A stretch of DNA of 64,000 nucleotides, taken from the NCBI GenBank assembly GCA_010645155.1, contig CM021316.1, positions 7,691,201 to 7,755,200 on the forward strand, in the 5' to 3' direction. The notes under the pieces were generated by a model. It ran no database searches, was not told the DNA's origin, and was given only the letters and a program-made list of their open reading frames with translations. Shown here piece after piece: positions 20,901-33,200 of this stretch (position 1 is its first letter; every line of letters begins with the position of its first letter). The translations under genes and the position numbers were made by a program. The stretch comes from Tigriopus japonicus (taxonomy: Eukaryota; Arthropoda; Copepoda; Harpacticoida; Harpacticidae).

Positions 20901-23661
20901 TTTCCATTGGGTTGGTCTTCCATCATGGAACGTGGAAAAAGGGGGACAAGACAACCAAACTGAGGTTCTTCACGGACTTTTGGTAGTCCGCTGTATTAAC
21001 CACCCATTGAGCAATTCTTGATGGGAAGAAAGATGTCTTTCATGGCCACAGCAGGGGCTTAGTTTGCCATCCAGAGTGAACCAACTTTGAGGAACATTGA
21101 GCCTCTCAAATTCTCTTGAGCTTTAGTTTGAGCTGAATAATCAGAACCGTGTTGCCTAGCCCGTGGGACCGTTTTGAAAGCATCCAATTATTGGAGAAAC
21201 TTTTCATGGTCCAACGTTATGACCTTTGGGGAGGAGAGGAAAGGTGAAATTTCATTATCGGAAAGTAGTTCCAAGAGAAGCTCGTCCAATAATTAGAACC
21301 ACAGTGTTCTGGACCCCCCAAAAGGAGACATTATCATAGTTCATGTTGCACGTTTATACCCTCGTCGCAGGGAAGTAGTTGGGAGGGCACGTAGAAACAC
21401 GTAATTTCATTACATTAATGGGCCCGACGTGGACACTTTTTCGTCTTCTGAACCTTGCCTGACTGGCAAAGATGATTCAAAAACTCAGTCTGGTTCACAA
21501 TTTCGCTTGGCAAAGCGTGTTTAAGTGTTTTCCACGTATCATGTGACATGGTAATCCAAGTTCATTAGCGACACGTGTCCATTTGCATTGGTCCATCTTT
21601 GAATCGTGCACCCTACCAGTCAAGTCCCCTCCAAATGCACCCTAAGTGAGCCCCCCATTGAATGCCTCTAGTTAAGATGGAGATGCACTCATACACTCTC
21701 ATCAATTATGGGGAACCCATAGGCACAAGAATTTTCCAAATGATCAAGCCCTAGATTATTGGGAAATGCATGTTCCATTACAGAAAGCCAATTGGGGGTC
21801 TTTTGTGCAGTACCGGAACGTACTACCATGTTCTTGACGCTTGGAAATGAGATCAAAAGCATACCATCGATATGGAAGAATGTCTTTTGTCTGAAGAATT
21901 TTCAATAATGTTCCAAGGCTGCTCGTTATTGTTCACTTGGAGGATCAGAGGGCAGAAGTGGGTTCCGAAATATGATGGGCTGAATGGGCCGCTCAGACTC
22001 ATTACAATCGTTGGTCGATGACTCGCATACCCTGACTTGGATTACATCAAGAGCAGAAATATGGAATATTTATTCCGAATAAGGCCGCGGTTGTTCCTGT
22101 CTTAGACACGATATCATGTGCTTGATATACCCGAAAAGTCTGCTGATGTGGGACGTGCTTTGTGCTTATTGGATCATAGCAATGAGAACAAGAACAATAC
22201 AGAGACAGATCATCGCCATCAGAGTGCTTCAACTGCATCTATGTATGGATGACATAGCAGAAGAAATAGGGGTGAAGTCGGGGGAGGGATGAAATGCGGA
22301 ACAACTAGTGCATATCTATCATGTACATACGATCCATGGGGACAACTAGTCATGTTCAGCATATGACTTTTTCCAAACTTGTTTCTCCTTGAAAACTTTT
22401 CCGATTAAATACTGTCCTTTTGTGGTCCAAAACGTCCTTCAGCATCTCAACCTGTGTCTTTTGAGACAAAAAAATGATCAAGGGTTCAAAGTGGTCACAG
22501 GGGACCACAAAGTCTTAGGATCAATGTTGGAATCCCTAATGGATCTGGAACACCTAGCATTGCCTAGTAGTAACCAGTCAACACCTTTAGTGTCCTCCCG
22601 ACCTTGCCTTATGAAGAATGGCACTTTCGTGATGGTCCCCGTATCATTGGGGGTTCATCCACCGTGTGTTTGGGGTTCCAATGTCTAATAGGACTATGCT
22701 GACCACTGAGAAAAAGTGGGACAGCCCATGGTTGGTTGACTGGTGCAATCACTCCCGGGGAGTGTTCTCCATTTTGGGACTCCAATCACGTTCCACGAGA
22801 AAGAAAGAAAACGTGGATCCCCACTGTCAAATCCTACATGAGTACCTGAGTCCCTCCGGGTCCGTTTTTACCTCTGGGCCAACTTGAATCCAAATATCGA
22901 ACCCTGCCAGAGTTCCATGTTCCCATTTTGAGGCTTCGTTTATTTCAGCACCTTGGGCTTGGACCAAATGGATGTGATTTTTCTCGGTCAAGACGGTTTC
23001 ATCCCCCATTCGATTGTTCCACTTTGTGTTTTGTGCCATGTTCCACCTCAACAGAAGGAAAGAGAGACAGAAAACAAAAATGACGACCAAGTTGGTCCAA
23101 CTTGTTTCTGACAAGGGATCTTCTAATTGAATGATGGATACCATGTATTGTCATTCTCTGAGAAGCACGAAACGCCCAAAGGAACCAGAAAAAGAACAAT
23201 GTTTTTTAAGAAAACACGGGAAACCGGGAGGTCTTTTCATTGGAGGCTGTTCAATTGGTAGTCTCACATCAAGGAGGTTCATGGCACTGTTGACGACTGA
23301 AGAGAGTTCAAAATGGTCCATAATTTCCGGTTAAACAAAGGCAGGAAGGAAGTTTGTTGAGCTTTTTTGCACGCCTCAAACCCAAAGGGAAAGTGAGCAA
23401 AAACGTGGACAAGAAAATGATGTTTTCGCTTTGAGGGAATGGTGAAGTCAGGCGTGCTCATATTTTCATAACGAGGAAGGAATGCAAATATTTGGCCAAC
23501 TTTCCTCCTTAAGAACATGGAGTGTGTGTATTGCATGTGTATTGTACACGGGCAATACACACATCGAGTACACTTGGTTGCAACCAGCCCAATGTTGGGA
23601 TTCGCTTCCTTTTCCCATTTACCTTCTATTATGGAAGCTTAATCATTGGAACAACAACGGA

Positions 23662-23697
23662 GATGATGATGATGATCATAATAATAATAATAATAAT
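23662..23697 (+). repeat. GAT/AAT trinucleotide microsatellite
   Basis: Five GAT units are followed by CAT and seven AAT units. Composite trinucleotide array. Confidence 0.9.
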
Positions 23698-24308
23698 GAG
23701 GGTTACGATTATTTGAGTGACTTGGTCCATTTTTCGTTAGAGCTCCATGCCTCAAGGATAGGAGTCGTATTATTTTCCACTCGACTGGTTCTGCAACGCT
23801 GAAGTGTATCCGTCTCGATTAATGTACATGTTACTGATTGTTGGCAGTTCCTCTTGAATCAGAGATTTGTAATGCCTTTATGCACCTTAACTTTATCTCA
23901 AGTTGAAATCGTACTAACAAGGGATCAATTTAGCTTATCTTTCCATATTCTTACTTCCTCTGCTCGAAAACATATTTCACGTTGGCATCTCTGAAAATGT
24001 GGCTGTTGAAGAACAAGCATATTTTAAACTTGAACCTGAGTTTATTTACATCTCACAAAATCAGTTCCGTTGCTTTTTTATCTCGTGAAAACAGAAATAA
24101 ATGGCTACGAACAGATGAGTCTAAAAACTATCAACCCTTCAAATTTACTTATATTACCAATTGTTTTCCGTGAATGTAGGAAAATGAGAGGAAAATAAGT
24201 GGACCAACTTGATTGACTAGAAATACACAAAACTACAAGATTTTTCCGCATCTTATGCGGCTTGAAATAAAACCAACTCGTACAATGCAGAAACAAAAAG
24301 GCACATAA

Positions 24309-24452
24309 TTTTTTTTTTTTGCGGATTTTTTATTACCGCTACAAGGAATGCGATTCCCAGTAAATTGAAGGATTTCTCCCGACAGCTTCAATCCGACCCC
24401 CAACAGGATTCGAACCTACGCCGTCTGGGGAAGCACTTACACTCGGCCCTTT
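24309..24452 (-). mobile_element. tRNA-derived SINE
   Basis: On the minus strand the head reads GGGCCGAGTG (A-box-like). About 30 bp later comes GGTTCGAATCC, a perfect pol III B box (24406-24416 on the plus strand) with a foldable T arm. A tRNA-unrelated body follows, and the element ends in a 12-base poly(A), seen as T's at 24309-24320 on the plus strand. The layout of tRNA head, body and A tail is that of a SINE retroposon; GCCGAGTG suggests a Ser/Leu-type ancestor. The head is too shortened to be a functional tRNA gene. Confidence 0.75.
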
Positions 24453-27209
24453 CACTCTGGATTCCTTTAATTTCCTTTAATTTAGCTCATATGTTTTGTC
24501 TGCATCAAGGCATGCTGCAAGCATACTTCCATTATTGACTTCAAGCAAATTTTAAGCCTGTTGAAGCATTTCTAACCAAATTTTGGGTTAATCATCTATT
24601 ACCTAAAAGCTGACAGTCATATGACATCATTTTAGAAGCCTAAAAATGTTAAAAAGACTCAAAAACAGTGGAAGCATGCTTCAAGCATGCCTCTCCAAAC
24701 ACAAAACATATGACCTAAAATATTCAAAAAATATATCACAATAGCCTTTCCTTACCACGTTTTTTTTCATTGTAATAAAACGCGCTATACAATAATGTTC
24801 ATTTGCGCTGACTTTAAAAACTAAGTCAAATTTTCACTGAAATTAACGGAACGGCTCAATCCTGACCCAAAGCAAGACTTTGTGCTCACTTTATACCAAA
24901 GTTCCGTGGTACACACGTTCCAATTTTTGTGAAAGTACGAGGTATTCAAGTATTTCTATCCACATGAATTGTGATTCAACTACTTTTTTGGGTCGCTTTC
25001 ATGCCAAATCCACTATTCATCACATATGATTGGAACTGTCAACCAGGGTGTCATTCATCAACTTAAACAGTAAGCAAGTCTTCGGATCAACCCACTAGTT
25101 ACAGCTCTGTCCTTCAAAGGACCGCTGAAGGTCCCTTCTGAATAGACCCGATTACATGCCTCTGTAAAGAGATGGTGACACAGAAACGCTGAAACCGCAA
25201 TTCTTTCATTGGCAGCCATGACACCATCAGATAGCAGAGGGCCATGGTGATGATGATGATGGGATAAGTGACAGCTAGATCAGCTTTAGCCAATGAGACG
25301 AGTGACAATCTTTGGCTTTCTAGCCTCTCGTTATTTAACGCTCAGAAAAGATGGGCCGCAAATTGGCACAAGGTTCAAGGAACGAGCGCCATTTTGGCGA
25401 ATGTGCCAAACTCTGTCTTGAAATCGTTAACTCGGGAAAACGGAAGCAAAACCTATTACTCTCAAAAGACAGATTTGCAGAACACCTTCTGTCCAAGACA
25501 TATTTGTGAAGGTCCTTTGTTGTCAACCTTTCGGATGGAATTGCAATCCCCAAGTGATACATTAGGTCCATTTCCCGAGCTGAGAGCTGCTCTTGACATA
25601 TTGGCAACCAGCGAGTCTTTGGAAGACGAAGGGTCTCTCCAAAATCTGGAGGCTGATAACTGCCCGCATTCTTTCTTTCTCGTTGGAAAATGAGATTTGT
25701 TCCCCAAAAGGTCGTCGTTTCGCGAGAGGTTGTGCAACCCAAAACCACATTAACATGTGAACCCATAAAACACAAACTTGCATCTTGACCATTTGGAAAC
25801 CCTCCTTTTAGGCCAGGCTGGCCAAGTCTTTTCCTGAGCTTCATGCACTCCATTAACTTCCCCAAGGTCCAGCAATGCTGTATTGGATGCGCTTCCAAAG
25901 ACGGATTCTCTCAATTACGAAGCACATAATGAATAGTCCACCAGGTGAGGCCAGAAGAAGCAGCCTTGAGTCTCATTTTCCTTCCCCATGTGGTCATTAG
26001 TTTCGTGGGAAAATCCACTCTCCTCCATATCCGGGACTTGGAGAAGTATCTAGGAATTTGGTTAGCTTGGCACGCATCTTAATATTTGTGGAAATGTTGA
26101 TGAAAAACAGCGGAATAAGGAGGTTTGCGCGTCAAACGAGCATGTATGGGTCTAACAATCTTCTGCTCGATTTAGTCAAAGCCCACTGAGAAGGCCGTTC
26201 TGGCCAAGGCCAGTGCATAACATTAACGATAAGCCTCTCTGTGTGTGAGGGTACTAGAGTGAAATGCAAGTGAGACCAAATGTTGTGCACTGAAGCATAA
26301 CTGGACATTTTTGTTATGTGAAAACAGAAGAGATTTAACTCTCAAATTTTTTTGACCGAACCTTTTCCTGAAATGGTTTCATTCTGAAAGAACTGTTCAA
26401 TTCGATCACTAGGTTATATTAGTTTCCAATGAACTTGTGGAAACAATGAAAATGGATGGTTGTTGTTGTTTACTTGCACAACTCTTGATGGTTCGTTTTC
26501 CCACTTTCGTTGGTTTTTCTTGGGCTAAGCCCAGAACATACCTTTGTAACAAGAGAAGTAATAGGTAATCATTCATCACCACCTGACCCAAATCCCAGGA
26601 TTTGTTCAAATCAGATTTCCCCCTCCTTTGCCTGATCTGGTTCAACCACTCACCTGGTACACGCAAACAAAAAGGAGAAAAAAGATCATTCATCTCGATT
26701 GTTCTATTACGGTTGGTTTTCGAAGCTTTTTTCTGCTTCTCCGATTCTTTGCCTCCGTCGAAGAATTACTCGTTGTTCAAAGAAGAGCTTCCGTTGAAAT
26801 TCGAAACAACATTCTAACAGGCGCCCTCTATTGACATATAATAGCGATGATTCCATGCGTTGCGCTTTTGACTAGTTGGTGTTGCGGAACATTTGGGAGA
26901 TAAATATCAAACCTTTTTCTCACGTAACACCAGTCTTTGATACTACTTGTCAAACAAGGGGTTTGTCATAAACTAATCACTGTACCTTTTTAGTCACTAT
27001 TCAAAAGGCTCTGTTTAAGCAATAAACTCCCCTGATAGTCATTATTAAAACCACTAAAGAACAAAGAAGTGTCTAGAATAAAACTTTGAGTATCTTACTC
27101 TAGAGCAAACTCTGACTGGTGAAAATAGTTTCAATCAACTCTTGGTCCTGTGAGGGCGTGTTTCATCTTCATAGTGCCTCTTTTTCAGACTGTCAAATCT
27201 GTGGGAAGA

Positions 27210-30200
27210 ATGAGGTTCAACAAAAACGAGGTTGCATCCCTGGCCTCTCAGCCATCCCATAAATTCGAGAAAGAAGGTGTTCTCTTCGTGAAAGAGCGCC
27301 AAGAAGGATTCTTTCGGAGGACAGAGAGTAAGTTTGATAAATTATCACTCCTTTTTTTGAGACCCTTCTTCCTCAAATGGATCAACGATCACAGAGTTAT
27401 AACCTTGGTTTCAATTTTTTTTGAGTTTTGCACCATATCATAACAATTCATTTAAATGCAAGCATAACACATGCAGTAACAGAAGGTGAAGTGTGTGAAG
27501 TAGCTCTAGAAATTTCACCTTTTACATCTGTGATTGAGACGAAACCCTTATTTGACTTTTAGCTCCCGGTAAAAAAGCAAAACTTTAGATTTATTGGAAG
27601 GCCTTTCTGACAGCAAAAAGCCCATCCTTTCCCTACCCAAATAACCAATGTATTGGGCATTCTTCCTTTTTTTCCTCCCCAAAAAAATTACTCCATTCCT
27701 TGTTTGTGATGTCTCAAAATGTCCAAAACTAAAACTGGGTACCCTTATGTTCTTACTTGGTTTTGTTTGTTTGTTTTTGCATGTATGTTTGTACTTACCC
27801 GCCTTGTAAAACCTTAATTTGCAGAAACGTCCTCCCTAATAAACCGCTCACTAAAATCTCAATCCTCCCGACGATCCTCGCTAAGCTGCTATGGTGGAAT
27901 ATTGGACAGAGGTAGTTTAGCCTCCACAAAGGCTAACTTTTTTGTTTTATCCCTTTGAGGTTGTGGGCTCTTCTTTCTAATCTCTTCCTCTATATCTGTC
28001 AAGTGCAACTGCCACCAGAGGTCGCTTCAAACTTTAAATCTCAGGGGTTCAAGTTCAAAAGCAAATATTGTCTTTTCCTTTGGTTGGATATTTGGTGGGG
28101 TTTCATTCTGAAAAGGTTTGTTTGGAGCAATTTCAGAAGTTAATCTGTGTTATGCTTGACTTTCTGGGATTTGCATCCAAATAACAACAAAATCTTTGGA
28201 GGAGCAAAATGATTTTATTGTTACGGGAAGTTGGAGCTTAATACTAACAAATGTTTGCAAACATTTTTCGTTTTCATGTAATCTGACGATAAAAAAGATA
28301 GGAAGGGAACACTTTTGTTTTCGTCTATTATGTCAATGAAAAATTGACAAATATGAGTAAATTTCATGCTTCTTTAACTTCAATAGAGACGGGGGTTTTA
28401 TTCGTTTCGGCCAATCAATCAATCGGCCAAAAAACTGAAACTCAAATTTCATACAACATCTTGACCTTTAACCCTTGTCATCCCATCAAATCGTTGTGCG
28501 TTGACTTCCAGAGAAGCCCAAGTTTTAAAGAGCGAAATATTTATTTAGCGTAACATGAACGCGTTGCATAAAGCTCATATCTCTTGCTGCTCCCGAAAAA
28601 GTTGTTCACCATTTCTACCGTTTCTCGTATAAGGCACACACTTGCTTCAGAGCTGCAATATCTTCTGATTTCCAAGCCCTCTTCCACATGAAATACCGCA
28701 GAAATCTCTGTTCCGTCTGCCTTTTCCCCCTCCATTTCAACAAAAAGTTTTGCGCATCCGGCAGCTTTTTGGGATTCCCCTTTGTGTTGTTAAGAACAAG
28801 GAAGCCAATTTCGGTTTACGTACGAGTACATTCACAAACTGCAGTCAAACAAGAGAGCCAGAAATGCCATAAATTGTGAGATTTTACCCTAAAAATAGCC
28901 TACTTTACTCAAAATGGACAATCAAGTCTCATGACAAATATTTGTACTTAGTTCTGTTTTCGGAAAACATATGGTGGAATCGGGACTTGATTTTGATTCG
29001 ATAGACAGTAATTTAAAATCCATTTGGAGAGAAAATTCTCAATAAGCCTGAAACAAGTGATCAATCGATGTTATTTTGCTGCCATCATGATACCAAAAGC
29101 CAAAAAAGAAAGGATATTGATCCTAGTGAATATTCAGACCAAGTCAGCGTTTATTTGTGCCAACTTTTTTTTGCAAAAGTGAATGTACGGACCTTTGAGG
29201 GTTGTTGTCCGTGTTTGAAGGACCATAAAGTCGCTTACAACCATCAAACAAGAGCCATCTTCCATTTGATGTAATGAAAATAAGTTGCCTGTGGTCGTAC
29301 TTGTTCAAGTCTGCCCATAAAGTTTCCCAATTTGGAACACGGCGACTTGAATTTATGGTACAAATACTTCATTGCATCACGCGGGTAAACAACGTGTTCT
29401 TAAAAGCCATCCGTTTCCCATTGTGAACCATTGGTATCGAGTTTGTATGGAAGAGGAGAAAGCGAGAGCTCTTTCTGTTCCATTTCTAAAAGGAGGTGAT
29501 CGGGTTCCATGTGGAAAATAAATTGAATGCACTCTTTGCTTGGAACGCCCGAGTGAGTCGGAAGAAATGCGAAACGAGATGGAGCTTTTGGCGGAATTGG
29601 CAACGCCACTCACTCACTCACTACTCGAACCGAGCCTTCTCCTTCTGACTCTATCCAATTCGGTGAAGTCAGCTAATGTGGCAGACAGAGTGCTTGAACT
29701 CTTGGGGGCACTCAAAGGCCATTATTATGGAACATTTATTGGACTTGGAACGCTTCGTGCATTTCTTCGCACACCTTGTCCGAGAACATCAGTTTCTATG
29801 AAGCTCACTTTGCGCGATGTCTTGCCATCTTTTTGATGGGTTCCAAAGTGGAAATGATGGCCTTTTGGCCTCCGTCAAGGGTCGCGTTCAGTGTGAATGG
29901 CTGGCCTTCTTTCTTTAGTTGTTCTCTTTGGATCCTTTGACCCTTTGAATGTCGCTCGCTTCCAAACTTAGATTAGTAGTGTCTTCATTGTCTGCTTCCA
30001 GTTTCGGTGGAACGATGGTGTCGACTTCGTGGGAACATGCTGTTCTACTTCAAGTCTAGAGATCATTGGTCCGAACCGGCTGGAGTCATTGTCATCGAGG
30101 ATTGTGTGGTCGAAGTGGAGACCAGTCTTTTGGAATCCACTTTTGGGATCATTCTCAAATTCGGAGGAGGTGAGAATGTTCATATTCAATTTAAGATTAA

Positions 30201-33200
30201 TCCTGTGATATTAGTTAGTAATAGCCACACTAGTAACAACATTTGTAAACGTTTCGAGTGTTTTGAAGTGTTGTTATGAAAGTTGCTTTATCAATCAAAC
30301 TTAAAAAGCCTTCTACTATACTCAGGTTGTCGTTCAAAGTCTATCAGCGTCTTAGTGTAACATTTTACGGCTATTAGGGTACTTTTGAGAAAGTTGACGA
30401 ACTATTGAAGGTACCAAGAAGCATAATATGAAGAAAAAAATTACGAGAGAAATTTTTCAAGTAGAGTCTTAGTATTTAATAGGTCGAATGTTAACCGTAC
30501 TTACTCAAATAGCTCGAGTGTACAAAAATACGTATATTTAAAATAGCCATGATTGAGTATAGTCTCAGTACATAAGTTGCATTTAAAAGGCAACGTGTGT
30601 ACAAAGACTTCACTTGAGCATGGCTGTTTTTACTTTACTTTGGTAAACTTATTGAGCTTGTCAAAAGAGTACAGTAAACATCTACACATCATACTGAGGT
30701 TTTACTTAAGCCTGCATGGATATTGAACCAGCAATCGTGTTCACTTTGTTCACTTTCACCATGTTTTCTTTTGGCCCAGCAACTCATCAGATGGCGTATG
30801 TTCTAAAAATTTTTTTGCTATCTTTCAATGGGCAATTTAAAATGTTTTTTGACGTCAGCAACGCATGTGTGTAGATTGATACACAGTTTCCACATGATTT
30901 TAATGCCAATCTTTGGCAAAACGTTTTGTAATTTTCTTGGCAGTATTATTTTTACAACAAAATGTGCGATTTTGATAACCTAATGAACTGCAAAGAAATA
31001 AAAAAAACATCAAGGAAAAAAGTACCTGTTGTTTGCCACTGAGTGGCATGACAAGCCTTTCGGTGTCAACTGTATCTCAATCTGACCATAAGGGGCGCTG
31101 TTCAAGGGGTTTAAGCTGACATTTTGTGCACGGTCCATTGATGAAGTAGTAAACTAAATAATCTATTCAAAGTACGGTTACTAAAGTAGCCAACAACTTA
31201 CCTAGTTCTTTTTCTAGCCGTCCCAGAAAGGGCATAGGAACAGTCTCTAACTCCTTCAGACCCGTCTACAGATTCAAAAAAATATGTTTGTCCCATAAAT
31301 TAGGCCTTCAACAACATCTGGCCACGTACACGGAACAGGACCGAGATGCTTGGACGGTGGCTTTGAAGTCGGCCTCCCATCAGACCATGAAGGCCCATCT
31401 GCAAAACCTGAAGCAAAAGATCCAAACCAAGCTTTACGGCAACCCTGCTCTGGCCAACTCGACATCATCCGAGGAAATCTCGTCGTTGATTGCACCGAAA
31501 GTCCCTTTTGTGATAGGTGAGCACGCAATGCATTTTTTCTCGTTCAGGATTTACACCTCCCTTTGAAGGTGAGGAGGGATGATGCACTTTTTCTTTGATT
31601 TTCCCCGAGAACGCGACGCCATGAAAGTGTCGCTGATATTTTTCATTAATGGCAAATCCTGCTTTTTTAGTTGCAAATTGAAATAGCCAGCGATGCAACA
31701 TCCATAACAACAATATTTTTGACCCCAATTGGCAAGATCCAATTGGATGAGATTTTCCATTAAGGCAACATAATGATACCAAACAAATAATCACAATGCT
31801 TGATTTCAGAGTGAGAGTGGCTTTTCCTTGAGAAGTCACTTTATTTTATCAAATAAAAAATTATGAAAATTTAACCATCCTTCCTGTTTTGATCACCAGC
31901 AACCTGAGGGATCATTTGAAAAAATACATTTCCTTTTTTGAGCCCCCACCAAAATAATTCGTGTTCCATAAAAACTGCTCTCAAAGCGTAGCAAACAGAA
32001 ACCATCTGTTTCTTTTTCTTCCTATCTTTTTTGTCATCTACTTTGCCCTAGCTAGGTTTATTTCTATTCCATTGTCTGTCTCTGACTGACGTCAAAATAA
32101 GTTTCTTCTGTTATCATTCAAGATCTGGCAAGAGTTCCGTTTTAATATCCGCTTTCTGTTTCACAATTCTACATTGGTTTAACAAACACAAGTAGGTTCA
32201 ATTTTACCTCAAAAGAGAAATTTTCTTTAGACATTTCTATAAAGCGAAAAACAAGTTAATACGGTTATTTCGAATAAAGTCTTTAAAGGTCAAAATTGGA
32301 AAGAAAGGACAAGCTTTCGAATCAGTGTCTCCCTCTATCAGTCTGCGTGTGCATTTGATGTCGTGATGGTAGAAGTGTTTCATTGAAACTGATGACTCTC
32401 CACATGGAACCCCGTGTTCCATTTGTTTCCCTCGGGTTGATAGGAACTAATGGGAAGTGGGCTCATCCTTTGGCAATGGAACCCACCAGAGCTTTGACCC
32501 ATGCCATGGGCAATAAGGCCACTCAGTGGCCATGATTGGCCAAGTGCACCCACCACCTTTAAGTTTATTAGTCCCTCCCTACTTGTGGTGTGGATCCACG
32601 AGGGACCCATTGTGAACTTGATATTGCACCCATAAGGCGTCACAGAGAGATATTTAGGTTGAAAGTCACTTGAGCACTATCATAAGCCAAGGCATTTGGA
32701 GGCAAATCCAATTGAGGACCTTTAGAAGTTGGACTCATGGAGGAGAAATGTTTTAGATACCTTGAGTGAAATTTGATTGATGATGGACCGGACAACATCA
32801 GCTCTCGGTTCATAAAAACTGTAGCATCATCCTTACTAGTTCCCCTGAAACAGTTGTTTCAAAAGAGCATTGAATCGGGGATCGTCCCACATGGATGGAA
32901 AGTCTCAAATGTCACACCAATTCATAAATCGGGTCCAAAGTCGGAGGCACAAAATTACAGGCCTATCTCTCTAACGAGTACAATAGGCAAGTTACTCGAG
33001 TCGATAATCAAGGACCATATTTATGCCTACATTCAAGAATTCGAAGTCATTCCCCCGAGTCAACATGGATTCATGCCAACGAGAAGTTGCACCTCAAATC
33101 TTATTGACTTCTTTGACAGGATCACCCATTTCGTGGATCAAGGGAACCCTGTGGACATTATTTACTTTGACTTTCGAAAGGCATTTGATTTGGTTCCACA

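Larger units (their letters stand above)
17308..27187. other. Gene desert with one SINE and simple repeats
   Basis: About 9.9 kb without a convincing gene. It contains a pyrimidine-rich tract (17680-17800), a CGTT microsatellite (17913-17933), GAT/AAT microsatellites (23662-23697) and a SINE (24309-24452). Two overlapping open frames on opposite strands at 25268-25898 (141 and 187 codons) have no domain features. The 5' non-coding part of INPP4 may lie at the right end. Confidence 0.45.

Noticed and set aside
25268..25898. Overlapping open frames on both strands (141 codons +, 187 codons -)
   Set aside because: They occupy the same DNA in opposite senses, show no domain, signal peptide or splice logic, and lie in a gene desert. 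The minus frame is long for chance but nothing else supports it.
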